Source: Clavaria fumosa
Lineage: Eukaryota; Basidiomycota; Agaricomycetes; Agaricales; Clavariaceae
Direction of reading: 5' to 3'
Length of the DNA stretch: 64,000 nt
NCBI GenBank assembly: GCA_951802425.1
Contig: OX637804.1
Location: 682,001 to 746,000, forward strand
Shown here: positions 1 to 11,153 of the stretch, piece after piece
Position numbering within the stretch: the stretch's first letter is position 1
Layout of the letters: the number at the start of each line of letters is the position of its first letter
Notes under the pieces: model-generated
The model's input: the letters and a program-made list of their open reading frames with translations, nothing else
What the model was told of the DNA's origin: nothing
The model's database searches: none
Made by a program: the position numbers and the translations under genes

Positions 1-1
1 C

Positions 2-130
2 CTCCCCCGTCGCCTCAAGCTGGCGCAGGGACTCTGGGACGGACTTGTAGAATGTCGTCGTACTCTTTGACCTCGCCTTCTTGACGACCCCTTCCTTCGC
101 GCCAAGCCTCGCAGAGTCAGTCCACGACAC
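2..130 (-). CDS. Possible partial exon running off the left edge
   Basis: On the complement a frame of 43 codons is open from about 130 down to the window edge, with no start or stop of its own. It is preceded by ...GGGTAG, which could serve as a splice acceptor. The residues are basic and helix-prone (VVKKARSKSTTTFYKSV, then PESLRQLEATGE). I recognise no domain and it is unrelated to the membrane-protein family that fills the rest of the window. It may be the first single-copy neighbour of the array, or chance. Confidence 0.22.
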   Translation of the reverse strand, partial: MSWTDSARLGAKEGVVKKARSKSTTTFYKSVPESLRQLEATGE

Positions 131-1189
131 CTACCCTGTCGCAGATCAGGTGCTCGCACTTCGACGTGTTTCCTTTAGCGTTCTTATGGTAGTGCTTCTG
201 GCATTTCCTGGGTGGCGGTCTGCAGCTTCAGCGCAAACTGCCGGCGTTACGTAACAACGAAGAGGTTCTCGCCAGCGCCATCGTACCCTGACATAAGAGC
301 TCGCACGCAAGGCCGCGCGCCATGGACAGCGGGATGCGGGTGAGATCCAAAATGGAGGTACGGCCGATGCGACGCCCATGGCGACGAGGGAACATGGAGC
401 GCATGGCACATGAAGATGCCTTAGACTGTCGTCGGCATCACCGTTCACATCGTTCCCTTTGCTGCTTATGCGAGGTTCTCGCGTCGGACGGCCCACATAT
501 CGTGAGGTCTGGAGTGGAAAAGACAGCAGGTCACGAAGGACGCTCGAGTGCGATCTGGCCATTGGAAAAACCGCAACCACGCATCGCCTGCAGCTATACC
601 GTTCAGCACACAGCAGGATTGTCGTCCTCGCGAAACGTGCTGTACGAGTCGGACGTCCCGGATTATTTGATGCAACCGCTTAGTATTACCATGGCGTGAC
701 GAAGAAGACAGCGAAGGCGCGGCGACGTGGTGTAGCAGCTCTAGCGGATCAGGCGCTCCCTCGCTCGACGCAGGGCCTGCGGTCTTCGCAGACGCACCTG
801 TTCGACCCAGTGTTCATGCCCACGATGACACTGCACGCTAATGCGCTGAGCGGCTTGCCTGCTCGGGGAAGGCGCCATGGATGAGTCATGCTATTCAATG
901 CTCTCAGACGCCCCCCCGCCATGTTTTATGTGATGGGATTACCCGAGAGTCGCGACGTCATAGCCAGACTTTACAACCTAATCATGATTAGGCCATGAAA
1001 GAAGGGTGACCACAAGCATTACTACTGTACTTGATTAAATTGCGGGTATCTGGGTGTACTATTGCGAAATCAATGACCATAGATAACACTATAAAACGCA
1101 AAGCATTGTCAGCCTTGCTTACTCCATCATGCGTATGCAGTGCAGAAATGTTGCGCAAGGCCCTCGCACTATGCAGAGATGTTCAACAT
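131..1189. other. Left flank of the array, no confident gene
   Basis: Overlapping frames of 60-145 codons occur on both strands between 146 and 884, but none shows splice-supported extension, a recognisable motif or a copy elsewhere in the window, so I do not call a gene. The segment next to member 1 (about 1090-1189) is its 3' flank. It shares the string AAAGCATTGTCAGCCTT (about 1098-1117) with the 3' flank of member 24 near 61.8 kb, which suggests an old common 3' end. Confidence 0.5.
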
Positions 1190-2758
1190 TCATTCCGAAT
1201 ATGGTGGTGGCGAGGACATCATAGTCTGCAAGTCGGGAGATACCGAGAGCAGACTGTTAACAGAGGCAACGACCCGTCTCTCCTGCGGGCTTAGCCGTGC
1301 GCGCTCGATGACCCCTAGGACAGCTGCAAGATCAAGGGGACCCTCCTGGGGTTCGCTCAGTGGGGGCGGCCGGAATGGCGGCGCGGCGTCTCGCAGTGCC
1401 GTCTCTGGCGCCACATCCGCAGCCTCCAAGGGATGAGCGTGCGGCGGCTGTGGGTCGGCAGTCGGCGGCGTGCGAGATGACAACGCCGCCGCTGGTGTGG
1501 GGAGCGGCGCCCGGGGCCCACTATCCATAGGCTCGCGCGGCCGTTGAGACGCGAGAAGGGGCGCGGCTTCCACGCGCGCGATGGTGAGGTGGGATGGCCT
1601 CTGGCCGGCTAAACGACCCGGTGAGGCTAGAATGCGGTCGGGAGTGCAGAGGAAGAGGACACTCTACCTTCGGGGACCGCGTCTGCCGCAGGACTGCCTG
1701 TCGCCGGAGCGGCCATGGCATCGCTGCCAGAAGAGAGCCCGCCCGCGTTACCGCAGGGATCGGGTGGGGTTTGCGGCGTGCCGATGGGGAATTTCGTGCC
1801 TGGGACACGTCCCGCGTTGATTGAAGGTGCGTGCGCTAGGAGGGACATGGTGGACGTACCAGAAAACGGGAACGGGGATGGGAGGTAAGTGGGCTCCAGC
1901 TCGCCCGTTTCCAGCCCTGAGACAGCTGCGGGCTGTGGATCGAAGGGAGAAGATGCTCGTGCTAGCGCCGGACATCTGCATTTCCGCCGGAGCACGAATA
2001 CGAGAACGATAATAAGCAAAACAAGGACCAATGCGCCGACGACACCACCAACGATCGAGGAGCTGCGTGATTTATGAGAGGGTGCTGAGGAGGAGGACAC
2101 TGTTGGCGAGGATGGTGGTGGCGACGTTGTCCGCGTGACAGCCAGGTTCGGGCTGTTGAAAAGATGAGTGCGTTGCGTAGAAGCTCAACGAACGAGTCGC
2201 ACTTGAGAGTAATGGTCGAGAACGCGCCTGTGGGGAAGCTGGCAGTGGTTCTGATGGCGTTTGAGTCAGGGCACGAAAAACGGGTCGGGAGACGCACAGT
2301 GAAGCAGTGGCGTCGAGCGTGGCAGGCAGGGACGCCGTGCGCGTATACGATGCAAATGCGGTCGTGTTATAGTCCAGCGAGGGATAGACCGTCGTGAGGT
2401 TCCCAAGGCAGGCCGACGACGGACCAGGCTGGACGACGTAGCCCGGTTGTCCTGGGGGAAGCCGGAATGCGACACCGGCGGGGAGGTTGCAGGTCCACTC
2501 CACGTAGCCAATCCCACCCGGGATGACCATCGTGAAAAGCGCGCCCGTCGCCGCCACATCGTAGAAGTCCAGGAAGCGCCTCTGCGCCGCGTCGTGGTAG
2601 ATGTAAAACGGCTCGCATTGTGTCGCGGTGGGTGGAAAGATGTATTGGTCGTTCACGTAGTAGAAAAGCCATCCTGTCGCTGGTGGTGCCAAGGGCTTCG
2701 CAACTGCGACTAGGGTCACGACGGTGAACGTGGCCAGAGCTGCATACCGCGAGCGCAT
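1190..2758 (-). CDS. Member 1: type I membrane protein, type A with PPPY tail (divergent)
   Basis: Five exons on the complement: 2298-2758, 2203-2250, 1860-2152, 1668-1799 and 1190-1608. They sum to 1353 nt, 450 aa. Introns are 47-60 bp with GTGCGT, GTGCGA, GTACGT and GTAGAG donors. The start is the ATG at 2758, giving MRSRYAALATF; a further upstream in-frame ATG lacks family similarity. Order: signal peptide (about 1-20), ectodomain with TATQCEPF, EWTCNLPAG and SSACLGN, Ser-rich stalk, TM helix beginning VGGVVGALV with GxxxG, then an RRKCR stop-transfer run. The tail contains LDLAAVLGVIERARLS and ends SSPPPYSE. It is the most diverged and GC-rich intact copy and its intergenic DNA with member 2 is divergent. 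It may be the ancestral or outgroup copy. Function unknown; a WW-domain partner is inferred from PPPY. Confidence 0.85.
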
Positions 2759-4705
2759 TGTCGCCGTTCCCTGCGAAGTCTGGCACCAACGTCGTAATTG
2801 GGGAAAATCAGATCGTGAGGCGCGGTTGCCCTTTTCGTACAATCACTCTCGGCCCCCTACTCGCGTCGTGCAGCCCACAGATCGCCCAGGCGGCCACTCA
2901 CCGGTTAATGACGGAGTCGCAAGTTGTCGCTTTGTGACTCGCAAAACATCACAGAGATCAAGATGTTGGCCGTCGTCGTGCACAAGTAAAGGTACCAAAG
3001 TCTCACTCCATGTTCACCCTGTTCGCACTGAGATGCTGCAGCCCAGGAGCCAATGCAGAACACGTTTTGCTAGAAGACATGACGCATGATGTGCGCGGGA
3101 GACAATCTGCTTGTCTAGGCCCCCATGGGTGTCTCTTGATTAGACTTCACCTCTTTGCTGCCGCCGTGTACAGGACCAATATGTAGCCTTCAACATGACA
3201 GGGGCTCGCGCTTGGCATATCACTGATGATTCCGTGCTTGCGCTGTATGTTGCTGATTCTTCGTATCGTTCGGCATTCGGACATTTGTGGCCAATTACCT
3301 CAAGGACGTTGCAAAAGAATTTCTCACTACGGTAACGAGTTTGGAGCCTAGGAGAGTGATGGTGTTCCTGCAAACCTCGTCCTCGCCGACCTCTGCCTAC
3401 ACGCTCGCGTGAGCTACCTCTGTCACTTGTCTCCGTTGCTGCCGATGTCGTCGATGTCATCGTCGCAGGTACTCACATCCTAGGCCCCGTCTCCACACTT
3501 TCAGCTGGGGCGGCGACAGAGTGTGGGGGCTCTAGATGGCATACATGGTGTTGGAGGCGAATTGACCACGCCAGTCATGCGAGCCATCAAAATTTGGAAC
3601 TGGAGCTAGACCACAGGGAGGTCTCAAGTGCTGCAGTGCGATGCGAGATCCAGGTCAAAGTTAGGGATCTGGAAACCAACCAAATCATGAGACGTCCGGA
3701 TATACATGATCACTATTTCACATACTAAAAGGCAATCGAGTTTCGGTGCCTTGACATCCCGTTCTTTGGAATCGAGCTCAGGAATGGGTCTGTACAATTG
3801 AACAACCATGTGGATGTACTGTGGGATTTAGTCAGATTTTGCATTGAATGATACCTCGTTACCCTTCTTGGGACTATGTGGACCGCATCGTGAAGATACA
3901 TCGGCCTGTCATGAGCCACGATATTTTGAGGGAAATCACTGCGGCGTTGCGCCCAGCATCCTCGTGTAGACGTTCGCGAGTGTCGCGCAGATGCTTGAGT
4001 CAACCTTCTTCGTAACGCACTTGTCCCTCTTCACCGTCGTCGGCCAGTTCGGCCAGCTCCGCGACGCGCTCGCGTACTTACACCCACACCCACAACCCCA
4101 TATCGCCTACACACGACGGAAGGTTTGTAGCTCTGCCAAAGGCCGGATGGTTGAGGGAATTCCTAAAGCTACCGAGTGGGACAGGCTGAGTGAAGGTAAT
4201 GGGTCACAAGGAAAGTGTCGGCGCAAGCTTCAGCGAAGGGAAGGTTTGTAAAACGTTCCGCCATTTGGTGAGGCGAGTTGATGAAGTCGTCCCAACATTA
4301 ATGTAGCATCAGAGGTAGTCCGACCTACGCATTCGCTGCTGCCACACAGAGCATAGAGCGCCGGCCGCACGAGGTAGCCTGGGATTATCAACCCCATCAA
4401 AAGGACGCCTTTTTATATCTGGTCGTTGATAACATTCGGCTCACCACGAGATGCCGTCCGCAATCTCTGGGTGTGCATCACAGTCGCGGAGAAAGTGAAT
4501 GACAGCCTGAAAGTCGAGCGGGAGAGAGGCTTTTGAACGATATTCTACACACCATCCTTGGGACTACGCTGGGATAGTGCGGGGGTAGCCGCGACCCAGA
4601 TCCAGGGACGCAATCCCCAGATCAGGACCGCCATCACCCAGTTAGTGATAACGAGTTGATAAGGTACAGCTTTGTGGGGAACGCTCTTCTCTCCTGACAG
4701 CGACA
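2759..4705. other. Divergent intergenic region with the first copy of the duplicated upstream block
   Basis: About 2759-3120 shows nothing recognisable. From about 3120 to 4705 lies a block that recurs upstream of most plus-strand members (for example 11.2-12.8 and 28.3-29.76 kb). Landmarks in order are CCATGGGTGTCTCTTGATT, GGAGCCTAGGAGAGTGATGG, TTTCAGCTGGGGCGGCGACA, TTGAGGGAAATCACTGCGGCG and GGTTTGTAAAACGTTCC, then a reverse TATA box at 4410-4417. The reverse-strand frame starting MRRS has its ATG at 4332. The proximal 60 bp (GTACAGCTTTGTGGGGAACGC, then a CT-rich stretch) is shared with nearly every family start. Confidence 0.6.
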
Positions 4706-6238
4706 ATGCACTCGCAATGGGCAGTTCTGGCGATGTCTGCTGTTGCAATTCTATCCACAGTTGCGAAGCCATTGGCACCACCAACGACTGGGTGGCTGTA
4801 CAACTTCACCTATGTCTCATTTATCTTTCCATTCACGGCCACGCAATGCGAGCCGTTTGACATTTTCTACAACTCGACGAAAGGAGATACCTTTGACTTT
4901 TATGACTTAACATACTATGACTTAACATCCTCGAACTATCTTTTCCGCATTGATGTCCCCAAAGGTACTGGTTATGTGGAGTGGATTTGCAACATTCCCG
5001 CTGGTCTCGGATTCAACGCGGGTCAAAATTTCACTGTCGAACCTGGGTCGTCGTCGGCTTGCTTGGGGAATATCACAACAACCTATTCCCATCTGTCATA
5101 CGACACGACTGTTTTCGCATCCTTCACTCAAAACCCTTCCCCGCTCGTCACTCCCCTCTCCGCAAATGATTTGTATGTCTCCTTTCCCGTCCGCTGCTTG
5201 TCCCTGACCCAACCATTATCAGCTACGCGACTACCACCTTTCCCATAGGCGCATACTCGACTATTACTCTCAAGTGAGGCTCGCTCTTTGAGTCTCCACA
5301 CAACATACTAATTGACTCAACAGCTCAAACTTGGCTGTCACACCGACAACGTCCCCACCGTCGTCATCCTCACCAGTGACTTCTTCCACGAACTCGCCGC
5401 CCTCGCCAACAATGTCCTCACCCCCCACGAGCCCGTCATCGCCCTCGCCAACGCCTTCTCACAAATCACGCAATGCTGCGGTTGCTGGTGGTGTCGTCGG
5501 CGCAGTAGCCTTTGTTCTACTCATCTTTGCTATTATGTTCTGGCGGATACGTAGGAGCTCGGGGTTAGCATCTTCTCCTATCAATTCTCAGCCCGCAACC
5601 ACGGGCAAGTTAGGGTCTACATACCTCTCACCACCATTCCAATCTTCTGGTATGTTCATCGTGTCTGCCCTAACGCGCGTGTCATCTTATGTCAAGCGCT
5701 TGTCAGGCGCGGAACTTCCTGGCACCGCGCCCGCCCCTTGCAGTCACGGAAATGAGCTCAAGTCTGACAGTGGTGCGATGGTTGTTCCGGTTGCAGGCAA
5801 TCTCGAGCCTGCCGTGGTTCCCGTAGGCAAGTGTTGCACATGCTTTGATATTTTGGCCTCCGCCGGGAACGCAAGGCTGATCAGCACAATCCCTTGTAGC
5901 ACTATCCCCCGCAGGTATTGAGAGCGCGACTGGCATGCCGCCAGCGACCTCGTCCCAACAAGTCTATGATCACTCGACAATAAGTGAGTCCAGGATGCTT
6001 GTTCTTCCTTGCAATCCGTTCAACTGCAGCAGCTACTGGTGGTGGACCTGTCGGATCTGGTAACGTTAGCGTATCTAACGTCTTCCACATTTACAACATA
6101 CATCATCGTGAGCCTGGGCGAATTTATATTTGCAGCCTCGGCCTGACCTTTCAAATAGCACAACCTAATTCCTCCTCTTCCTTACCGCACCTGCCAAAAA
6201 TTCCGTCCACAACGGCTGCGGCGCAAGTCTCCGAATAG
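4706..6238 (+). CDS. Member 2: type I membrane protein, type B (no PPPY)
   Basis: Seven exons: 4706-5172, 5223-5273, 5324-5649, 5707-5826, 5915-5983, 6030-6107 and 6159-6238. They sum to 1191 nt, 396 aa. Signal peptide MHSQWAVLAMSAVAILSTVA; ectodomain with TATQCEPF, EWICNIPAG, SSSACLG and sequons NFT, NST and NIT; Pro/Ser/Thr stalk; TM AGGVVGAVAFVLLIFAIMFW followed by RIRR. Exon 4 ends at GTAG|GCAAGT, a GC-AG intron by my model. Exon 5 could instead start 30 nt earlier at 5885, still in frame. The protein ends TTAAAQVSE. Homologues of the type A tail continue as frame-broken sequence beyond the stop. Secretory and membrane location are inferred from the segments; function unknown. Confidence 0.78.
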
Positions 6239-6480
6239 TGGGCACCCCCGCCTTCGGCGTTGCGTTCTGTGAATTACTATTTTAGCTGCCGTCCCCGGAT
6301 ATCTCGATTAATACCGCACCAGAGACGTTGCTACCTCATACAATGCCATATTCCTATGAGCCCTCGAGGCGCTAAACTCAAGGGTCTCCTTGAGCTCACC
6401 ACGGTTTGCGGGCCATCCTACATGTGCGCGCCATGGGCGTCATTTGATTGGACTTGACCTTTTCGCTGCCACCGGGTACA
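6239..6480 (+). pseudogene. Relic of the type A tail exon 3' of member 2
   Basis: The sequence after the member 2 stop still aligns with the type A tail. ACCGCACCAGAGAC matches the APET codons, and the stretch GCTAAACTCAAGGGTCTCCTTGAGCTCACC matches the segment coding TQEGPLDLTAVLG. The frame is shifted relative to the upstream exon, and the PPPY codons cannot be found. It is probably transcribed only as 3' UTR, if at all. Confidence 0.6.
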
Positions 6481-8285
6481 GAATGAATACGTCCGTGAAT
6501 TTTCTGTCATACACAACATGACAAGGGCTTGCGTTTTGCACATAGGTGGAGATCTCGTGCTTGCGTTGTACATTGTCAAATTTTCAGGTTGCTTGGTAGG
6601 AATTACGTGTTTATCCGGAATTCGGACATTGGTAGTTGATTATTTCAAGGAGGCTGCAAAAGAATTTCTTTATACGGTAGCCTAGGAGAATGACGGCGTT
6701 CCAGCAAACCTCGTCCCCGTTGACCTTTGCCTAAGCGCTCGCATGAGCCGCCTCCGTCGCTTTTCGCCGTCGTTGTCGTTGTCGCAGGCGCTCACGTCTG
6801 AGGCCCCTTCTCCACGCTTCCGGCTGGGGGAGCTCTAGATGCCCAGTGTGGGCCTCAAGGTGGAGGAATTGTGGGACTGCCGGAACAATCTAGCGATCAT
6901 CGTCATTGCTCGGAGGGGGGGGGGCGTGGCTCTGCGAGAAAGAGAAGATTTGGGTTAGAGAGGCCGAATACTGTGTAAACAATTAACGCAGTACATAGAG
7001 TCAAGGAGGATGTTGGGCGGGCTCATGCCAGTCATGCGAGCATCAAAACCTTGGACTGGAGCTAGACCAGCGGGCAATGCGATTGGGTGCCATCAAATCG
7101 CATCACACTACACGCGTGAGTGGTATCAGACCATCCTCGAGATTAGGGATGTTGGCAGGATCCAGGGCAAAATCAGGGATCTGAAAACCAACCACTTCAT
7201 GAGACGCCCAGGACATACATAATTACTGTTTTACATAATAAAAGGCGATTGCGCCAACACGGAGTTTCGGTGCCTTAACACCCCGTTCTCAACAGAATTG
7301 ATGCCTTGAATCTCGAGCTCTGGAATGGGTCTGAATAAGTTGGCGATGTTGAACAACCATGTGGATGTACTGTGAGATTTAGCATGAAACAATCTTGAAC
7401 GATGCTTCGTTACCCTTACTTCTTGAGACTATGTGTGCTGCATCGTGAAGACACATTGGCTCTTGTGAGCCACGATATTTTGAGGAAAACCACTGCGACG
7501 TTGCGCTCCAGCATTCACACTCTTGCATTCGTTCGTGCAGATGCACGTCCTTCGTGACGCGCTTGTCCCTCTCCATCGTCATCGACGTCGTCGACCAGTT
7601 CGGCCAGCTCCGCGACGCGCTCACGCACAACCCCCATATCGCCTACACGGCGGAGGATTTTCAGCTCTGCCAAAAGCCAGATGGTCAGCTTCCGATTGTA
7701 TGCACGCAGAAATGGCGAGTTGTAAAATGACGAATTATAGGAAAGAGAGTGGGACGAGCTGAGTGAAGGTACAAGGAAAGTGTCGGGGCAGACTTCAGTG
7801 AGGGGAATGTTTGTAAAACGTTCCACCATTGAAGAAGTCGTCCCAGCATTGATATAGCATCAGATAGTTCGACCTACACATTCGCCGTCCACTCGTATGG
7901 GCACTGCCACACAGCATAGAGCGCCGGCCGCACAAGGTAGCCTAGGGTTATCAATCCCATCAAAAGGTCGCCTTTTTATATCTGGTCGTCAGAACGGCGT
8001 CGATAACGTTCGGCTCACCACGAGATGCCGTCCGCAATCTCTGGGTGTGCATCACAGTCGCGGAGAAAGTGAACGACAGCCTGAAAGTTGAACGGGAGAG
8101 AGGCTTTCGAACGATACCCTACCCATCATTGATACTGATAGTGTGAGGTAACCGCAGCCCAGACCCAAGGAAAGGTCTCTCAATCTCGGATCAGGACCGC
8201 CATCATGGCATACCCGCACGGTTGGTGATAACGAGTTGATAAGGTACAGCTTTGTGGGGAACGCTCCTCTCTCTTGACGGCGACA
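6481..8285. other. Upstream block of member 3 with poly-G tract
   Basis: This copy of the duplicated block has a G10 run at 6915-6924. Two diverged landmark sets follow (6640-6840, then 7250-7560). The reverse TATA box is at 7973-7980, 306 bp from the member 3 ATG. On the complement, codons for RERVAELAELVDDVDDD are open around 7560-7625. No other gene was found. The part from about 6850 to 8000 is nearly repeated at 35.2-36.4 kb, upstream of member 14. Confidence 0.55.
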
Positions 8286-9967
8286 ATGCACTCGCAATGG
8301 GCAGCTCTGGCGATGTCTGCTGTTGTGATTCTATCCGCGGTTGCGAAGCCATTGGCACCACCAGCGACTGGGTGGCTGTTCGGCTCAACTGTCTTTCCAT
8401 TAACGGCCACGCAATGCGAGCCGTTCTACATCTTCTACAACACGACAGATAGAGATTTCTTTGACTTTTTTGACGCAACACCCTTTCGCCTTCTTTTCCG
8501 GATTAATTTCCCTCCTCAAGGCATTGGTTATTTGGAGTGGATTTGCAACATTCCCGCTGGTTTCGGATTCCATGTGATTCAGGATTACATCGTCAAAGCT
8601 GGATCATCGTCGGCTTGCTTGGGGAATATCACAACAACTTATTCCCTTCTCTCTTACTCCACGACTAATTTTGCATCCTACACTCGAACTGCTTCCTTCC
8701 CAACCACTCCCCTCTCCACATATGTTTAGTATGTCTCCTTTCCCGTCCGCTGCTCGTCCTGGACCTGACCATTATCAGCCCAACTACCACCTTTCCCACA
8801 GGCGCATACTCAACCATCACACTCAAGTACGACTCGTTCTTTTGAGTTTCCACACAACTTACTAATCGACTTGATAGCCCAAACCTGGCTGTCACGCCGA
8901 CAACGTCCCCAGCGTCGTCATCCTCACGAGTGACTCCTTCCACGAGCTCGCCGCCCTCGTCAACATTGTCCTCACCGTCCTCGATTTCACCATTGTCCTC
9001 ACCCTCCTCGATTTCACCATTGTCCTCGCCAACAACTCTCCCTTCCCCCAAATTACACAGCGCTTCGATTGCTGGGGGTGTCGTCGGCGCAGTAACCTTT
9101 GTTCTTCTCATCCTCACTCTTATGTTCTGGTGGAGGCGTAGACGTTCGGTTTTAGCAAGAGCATCTTCTCCCATCGATCCTCAACCCGCGTCTATCTCAG
9201 GATTGGCGACAGGCGAGTTGGAATCTATGGACCTCTCATCAACATTCCGGTTTTCTGGTGCGTTCATCATACCTACCCATATATACCCTCAACTCTAGCG
9301 GGACATTTGTCAGGAGCGGAATTCCTTGGTGGCACACAGCAACACCCATTTTCTCCACTCGACCTTTACAGGACTGAGCCCACGTCTAACAATCCCATCG
9401 GCGTTCCAGTGACAGGTAATCTCGCAGCCCATGTAGACCCCATAGGTAAAGTGTCTTCTTTCCCAATAAATGGCATTTCAGCGTGAAGCGCTAAAAGCAT
9501 CGCAATCACGCATCCCCTTTTTTTCTACTCTAGTCGGCCAGAGGTCATCTCAAGGCGCTATAATTCCCTTGGAAGTTGATTCTGCTCTTCTTCCATCACA
9601 ACGGCCACGCGAAGCTCCGGATATTGGACACCGGGCTTCCTTCCCCAAACCAGTGCCAGATTTAGCATCTCCCGCCGACCCGCAGCCACCATCCACCCCG
9701 TTCTCTGATGCCTCCGCCAATACGGCACCAGAGATATCACTTCCGAATCCTACGCCACAGCTCCTGCCGCACTCGACCACTGAGACTCAAGAGGGTACCC
9801 TTGACTTTGCGTCTATCGTAGGGGTCATCTCTCGTGCGCGGTTGAGCCCACATGAAAGACAGGTTATTGCCTCTGTCAATAACCTACTCATCCAAACATC
9901 ATCTGCATCTCCCAATTTGGCACGGCAAAACACGACGGCGTCTTCGCCGCCGCCCTATACAGAATGA
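8286..9967 (+). CDS. Member 3: type I membrane protein, type A2 with PPPY tail
   Basis: Five exons: 8286-8728, 8779-8826, 8878-9257, 9314-9445 and 9534-9967. They sum to 1437 nt, 478 aa. ATG 8286 gives MHSQWAALAMSAVVILSAVA. The ectodomain is shorter than usual near its start (GWLFGSTVFPLTATQC). The stalk contains an in-frame duplication of SPSSISPLS. TM AGGVVGAVTFVLLILTLMFW is followed by WRRRR. The cytoplasmic tail has ASSPIDPQP, PSQRPRE and LDFASIVGVISRARLS, and ends SSPPPYTE. Intron 1 removes a TAG-containing stretch, so splicing there is required. Its closest subtype partner is member 24, at the far end of the array. A Nedd4/Rsp5-type WW interaction is inferred from PPPY. Confidence 0.87.
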
Positions 9968-10345
9968 CCCAGTAACAAGTGACGGTCTGTGGCAAAGGGA
10001 ACAGGATGAGCTGGATGAGGATCGGCGTCAATGAAAGGGGGTCAAACGTTTTGCAAATTGAAGAAGGCTATGCGTTGATATGATGAGAGTGAAAAATCCT
10101 ACTAACACCGCTCCTCTATATCTGATCCGTTGATACAGACGGATCTTCTCTCTCACCCTCTAGATATGCGAGTGTGTTGCCCGTCGCCGCGGAAAAATGA
10201 GCTAGGTGCAGGACAACAGCCTAGACATAGGAGAATGAGAGAAACAGTTCGGACTGTAGCGACTATCTGAGACTTTGCCGAGATGGGAACGGGTAACCGC
10301 CCAAGGAGGCGCCGGTTCAAGGCGATGATTTCCCAAGCGGCAATG

Positions 10346-10815
10346 CTGTGGTGATTCTAGCCGCAGTTACAAAGCCATTGGCACCACCAGCGTCTGGGTC
10401 TGTACAGCGACGAATTCTTGCTCTTGCTCGGTCGATTCGTCTTCCCATTCACCGCAACGCAATGCGAGCCGTTCTACATTTACTACGAACAAGCGAGTGA
10501 GATCCTGTTATCTTTTATGACCCAACAACATCACTTCGCAATCTTTTCACCACCACCTTCGACACTAGTTATGTGGAGTGGATTTGCAACATTCCTACCG
10601 GTATCGCATTCAATGTGGATAAATTCAATTACACCGTCTTATCTGGGACGTCGTCGGATTGCAAGATCTCACAACAACCTATTCCATTCTAAGTTATATG
10701 ACGGCTAATTTTGCAAACTGCACTCGAACCGCTTCCCTGCCTACCGCTATCGTTACCACAAATGCTTTGTATGTCTCCTTACCGATCTGCTGCGTGTCTG
10801 ACTTAACAATTGCGG
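10346..10815 (+). pseudogene. Member 4: truncated pseudogene (exon 1 only)
   Basis: Exon 1 homology runs from the end of the signal peptide (GTGATTCTAGCCGCAGTT, then KPLAPPA) through TATQCEPFYIYYEQAS and EWICNIPTG up to the intron 1 donor GTATGTCTCC. There is no start codon. A 1-bp deletion after CAAGCGAGTG shifts the frame relative to its twin, member 12, and exons 2-5 are missing. Not expected to give a functional protein. Confidence 0.85.
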
Positions 10816-11100
10816 ATATGACCCACAGAGAGCGCCGCGCTGGTACGCTCTCTCCTCTCTATTGCGGCAGCATTGCAAGTTGACACTGTTCTGCGCTTCG
10901 TAAAATGGTTCTTGCGGTGTCTCAGCGTCCATTCCGTTGTCTAAATTTCCCAACTGCCAATCCAGGTTCGGCAGGATGATGCGGTGATTCTCTAATACAG
11001 ATGAGAATCCCGAGTCAAGTCCGGGATCGACATGGCCCGCGAGGAGGGTGGCAGTAACAGTCGGCGTCGGCGGGTGTTGCAAGTTGGCATCGTTCTGCAT
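10753..11100 (-). CDS. Orphan conserved exon, copy A
   Basis: A complement frame encodes QNDANLQHPPTPTVTATLLA, continuing through LDWQLGNLDNGMDAETPQEP. The same frame is open in copy B at 32.5-32.83 kb. The ATG at 11100 is GTG in copy B, so it is probably not a real start. The preceding TTGCATGCAG fits a splice acceptor, suggesting an internal or terminal exon captured from an unrelated gene. I recognise no domain; acidic, proline- and asparagine-containing sequence. It overlaps the 3' end of member 4 on the other strand. Confidence 0.3.
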   Translation of the reverse strand: MQNDANLQHPPTPTVTATLLAGHVDPGLDSGFSSVLENHRIILPNLDWQLGNLDNGMDAETPQEPFYEAQNSVNLQCCRNREERAYQRGALCGSYPQLLSQTRSRSVRRHTKHLW

Positions 11101-11153
11101 GCAATTTTATATTTAGTTTGAACACTCGAGTTCCATGAGTAAAAGTACTACTG

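Larger units (their letters stand above)
9972..11153. repeat. Segmental duplication, copy A
   Basis: This 1.18-kb segment, starting GTAACAAGTGACGG just after the member 3 stop and ending AAAAGTACTACTG, is repeated almost exactly at 31785-32886. It carries a truncated family pseudogene and an oppositely oriented orphan exon. Copy A keeps about 70 bp (around 10310-10380, including the signal-peptide remnant) that copy B has lost between short GGCxCC repeats. Confidence 0.85.

Noticed and set aside
146..884. Overlapping frames of 125-145 codons at the left end as genes
   Set aside because: No splice-supported extension, no recognisable domain, no copy elsewhere in the window, and frames overlap on both strands.
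8274..8288. Upstream TTG as start codon (giving MTATM...) in many members
   Set aside because: TTG starts are a bacterial convention. In a fungal gene the first ATG, in a good ACA-ATG context, gives a cleaner signal peptide.
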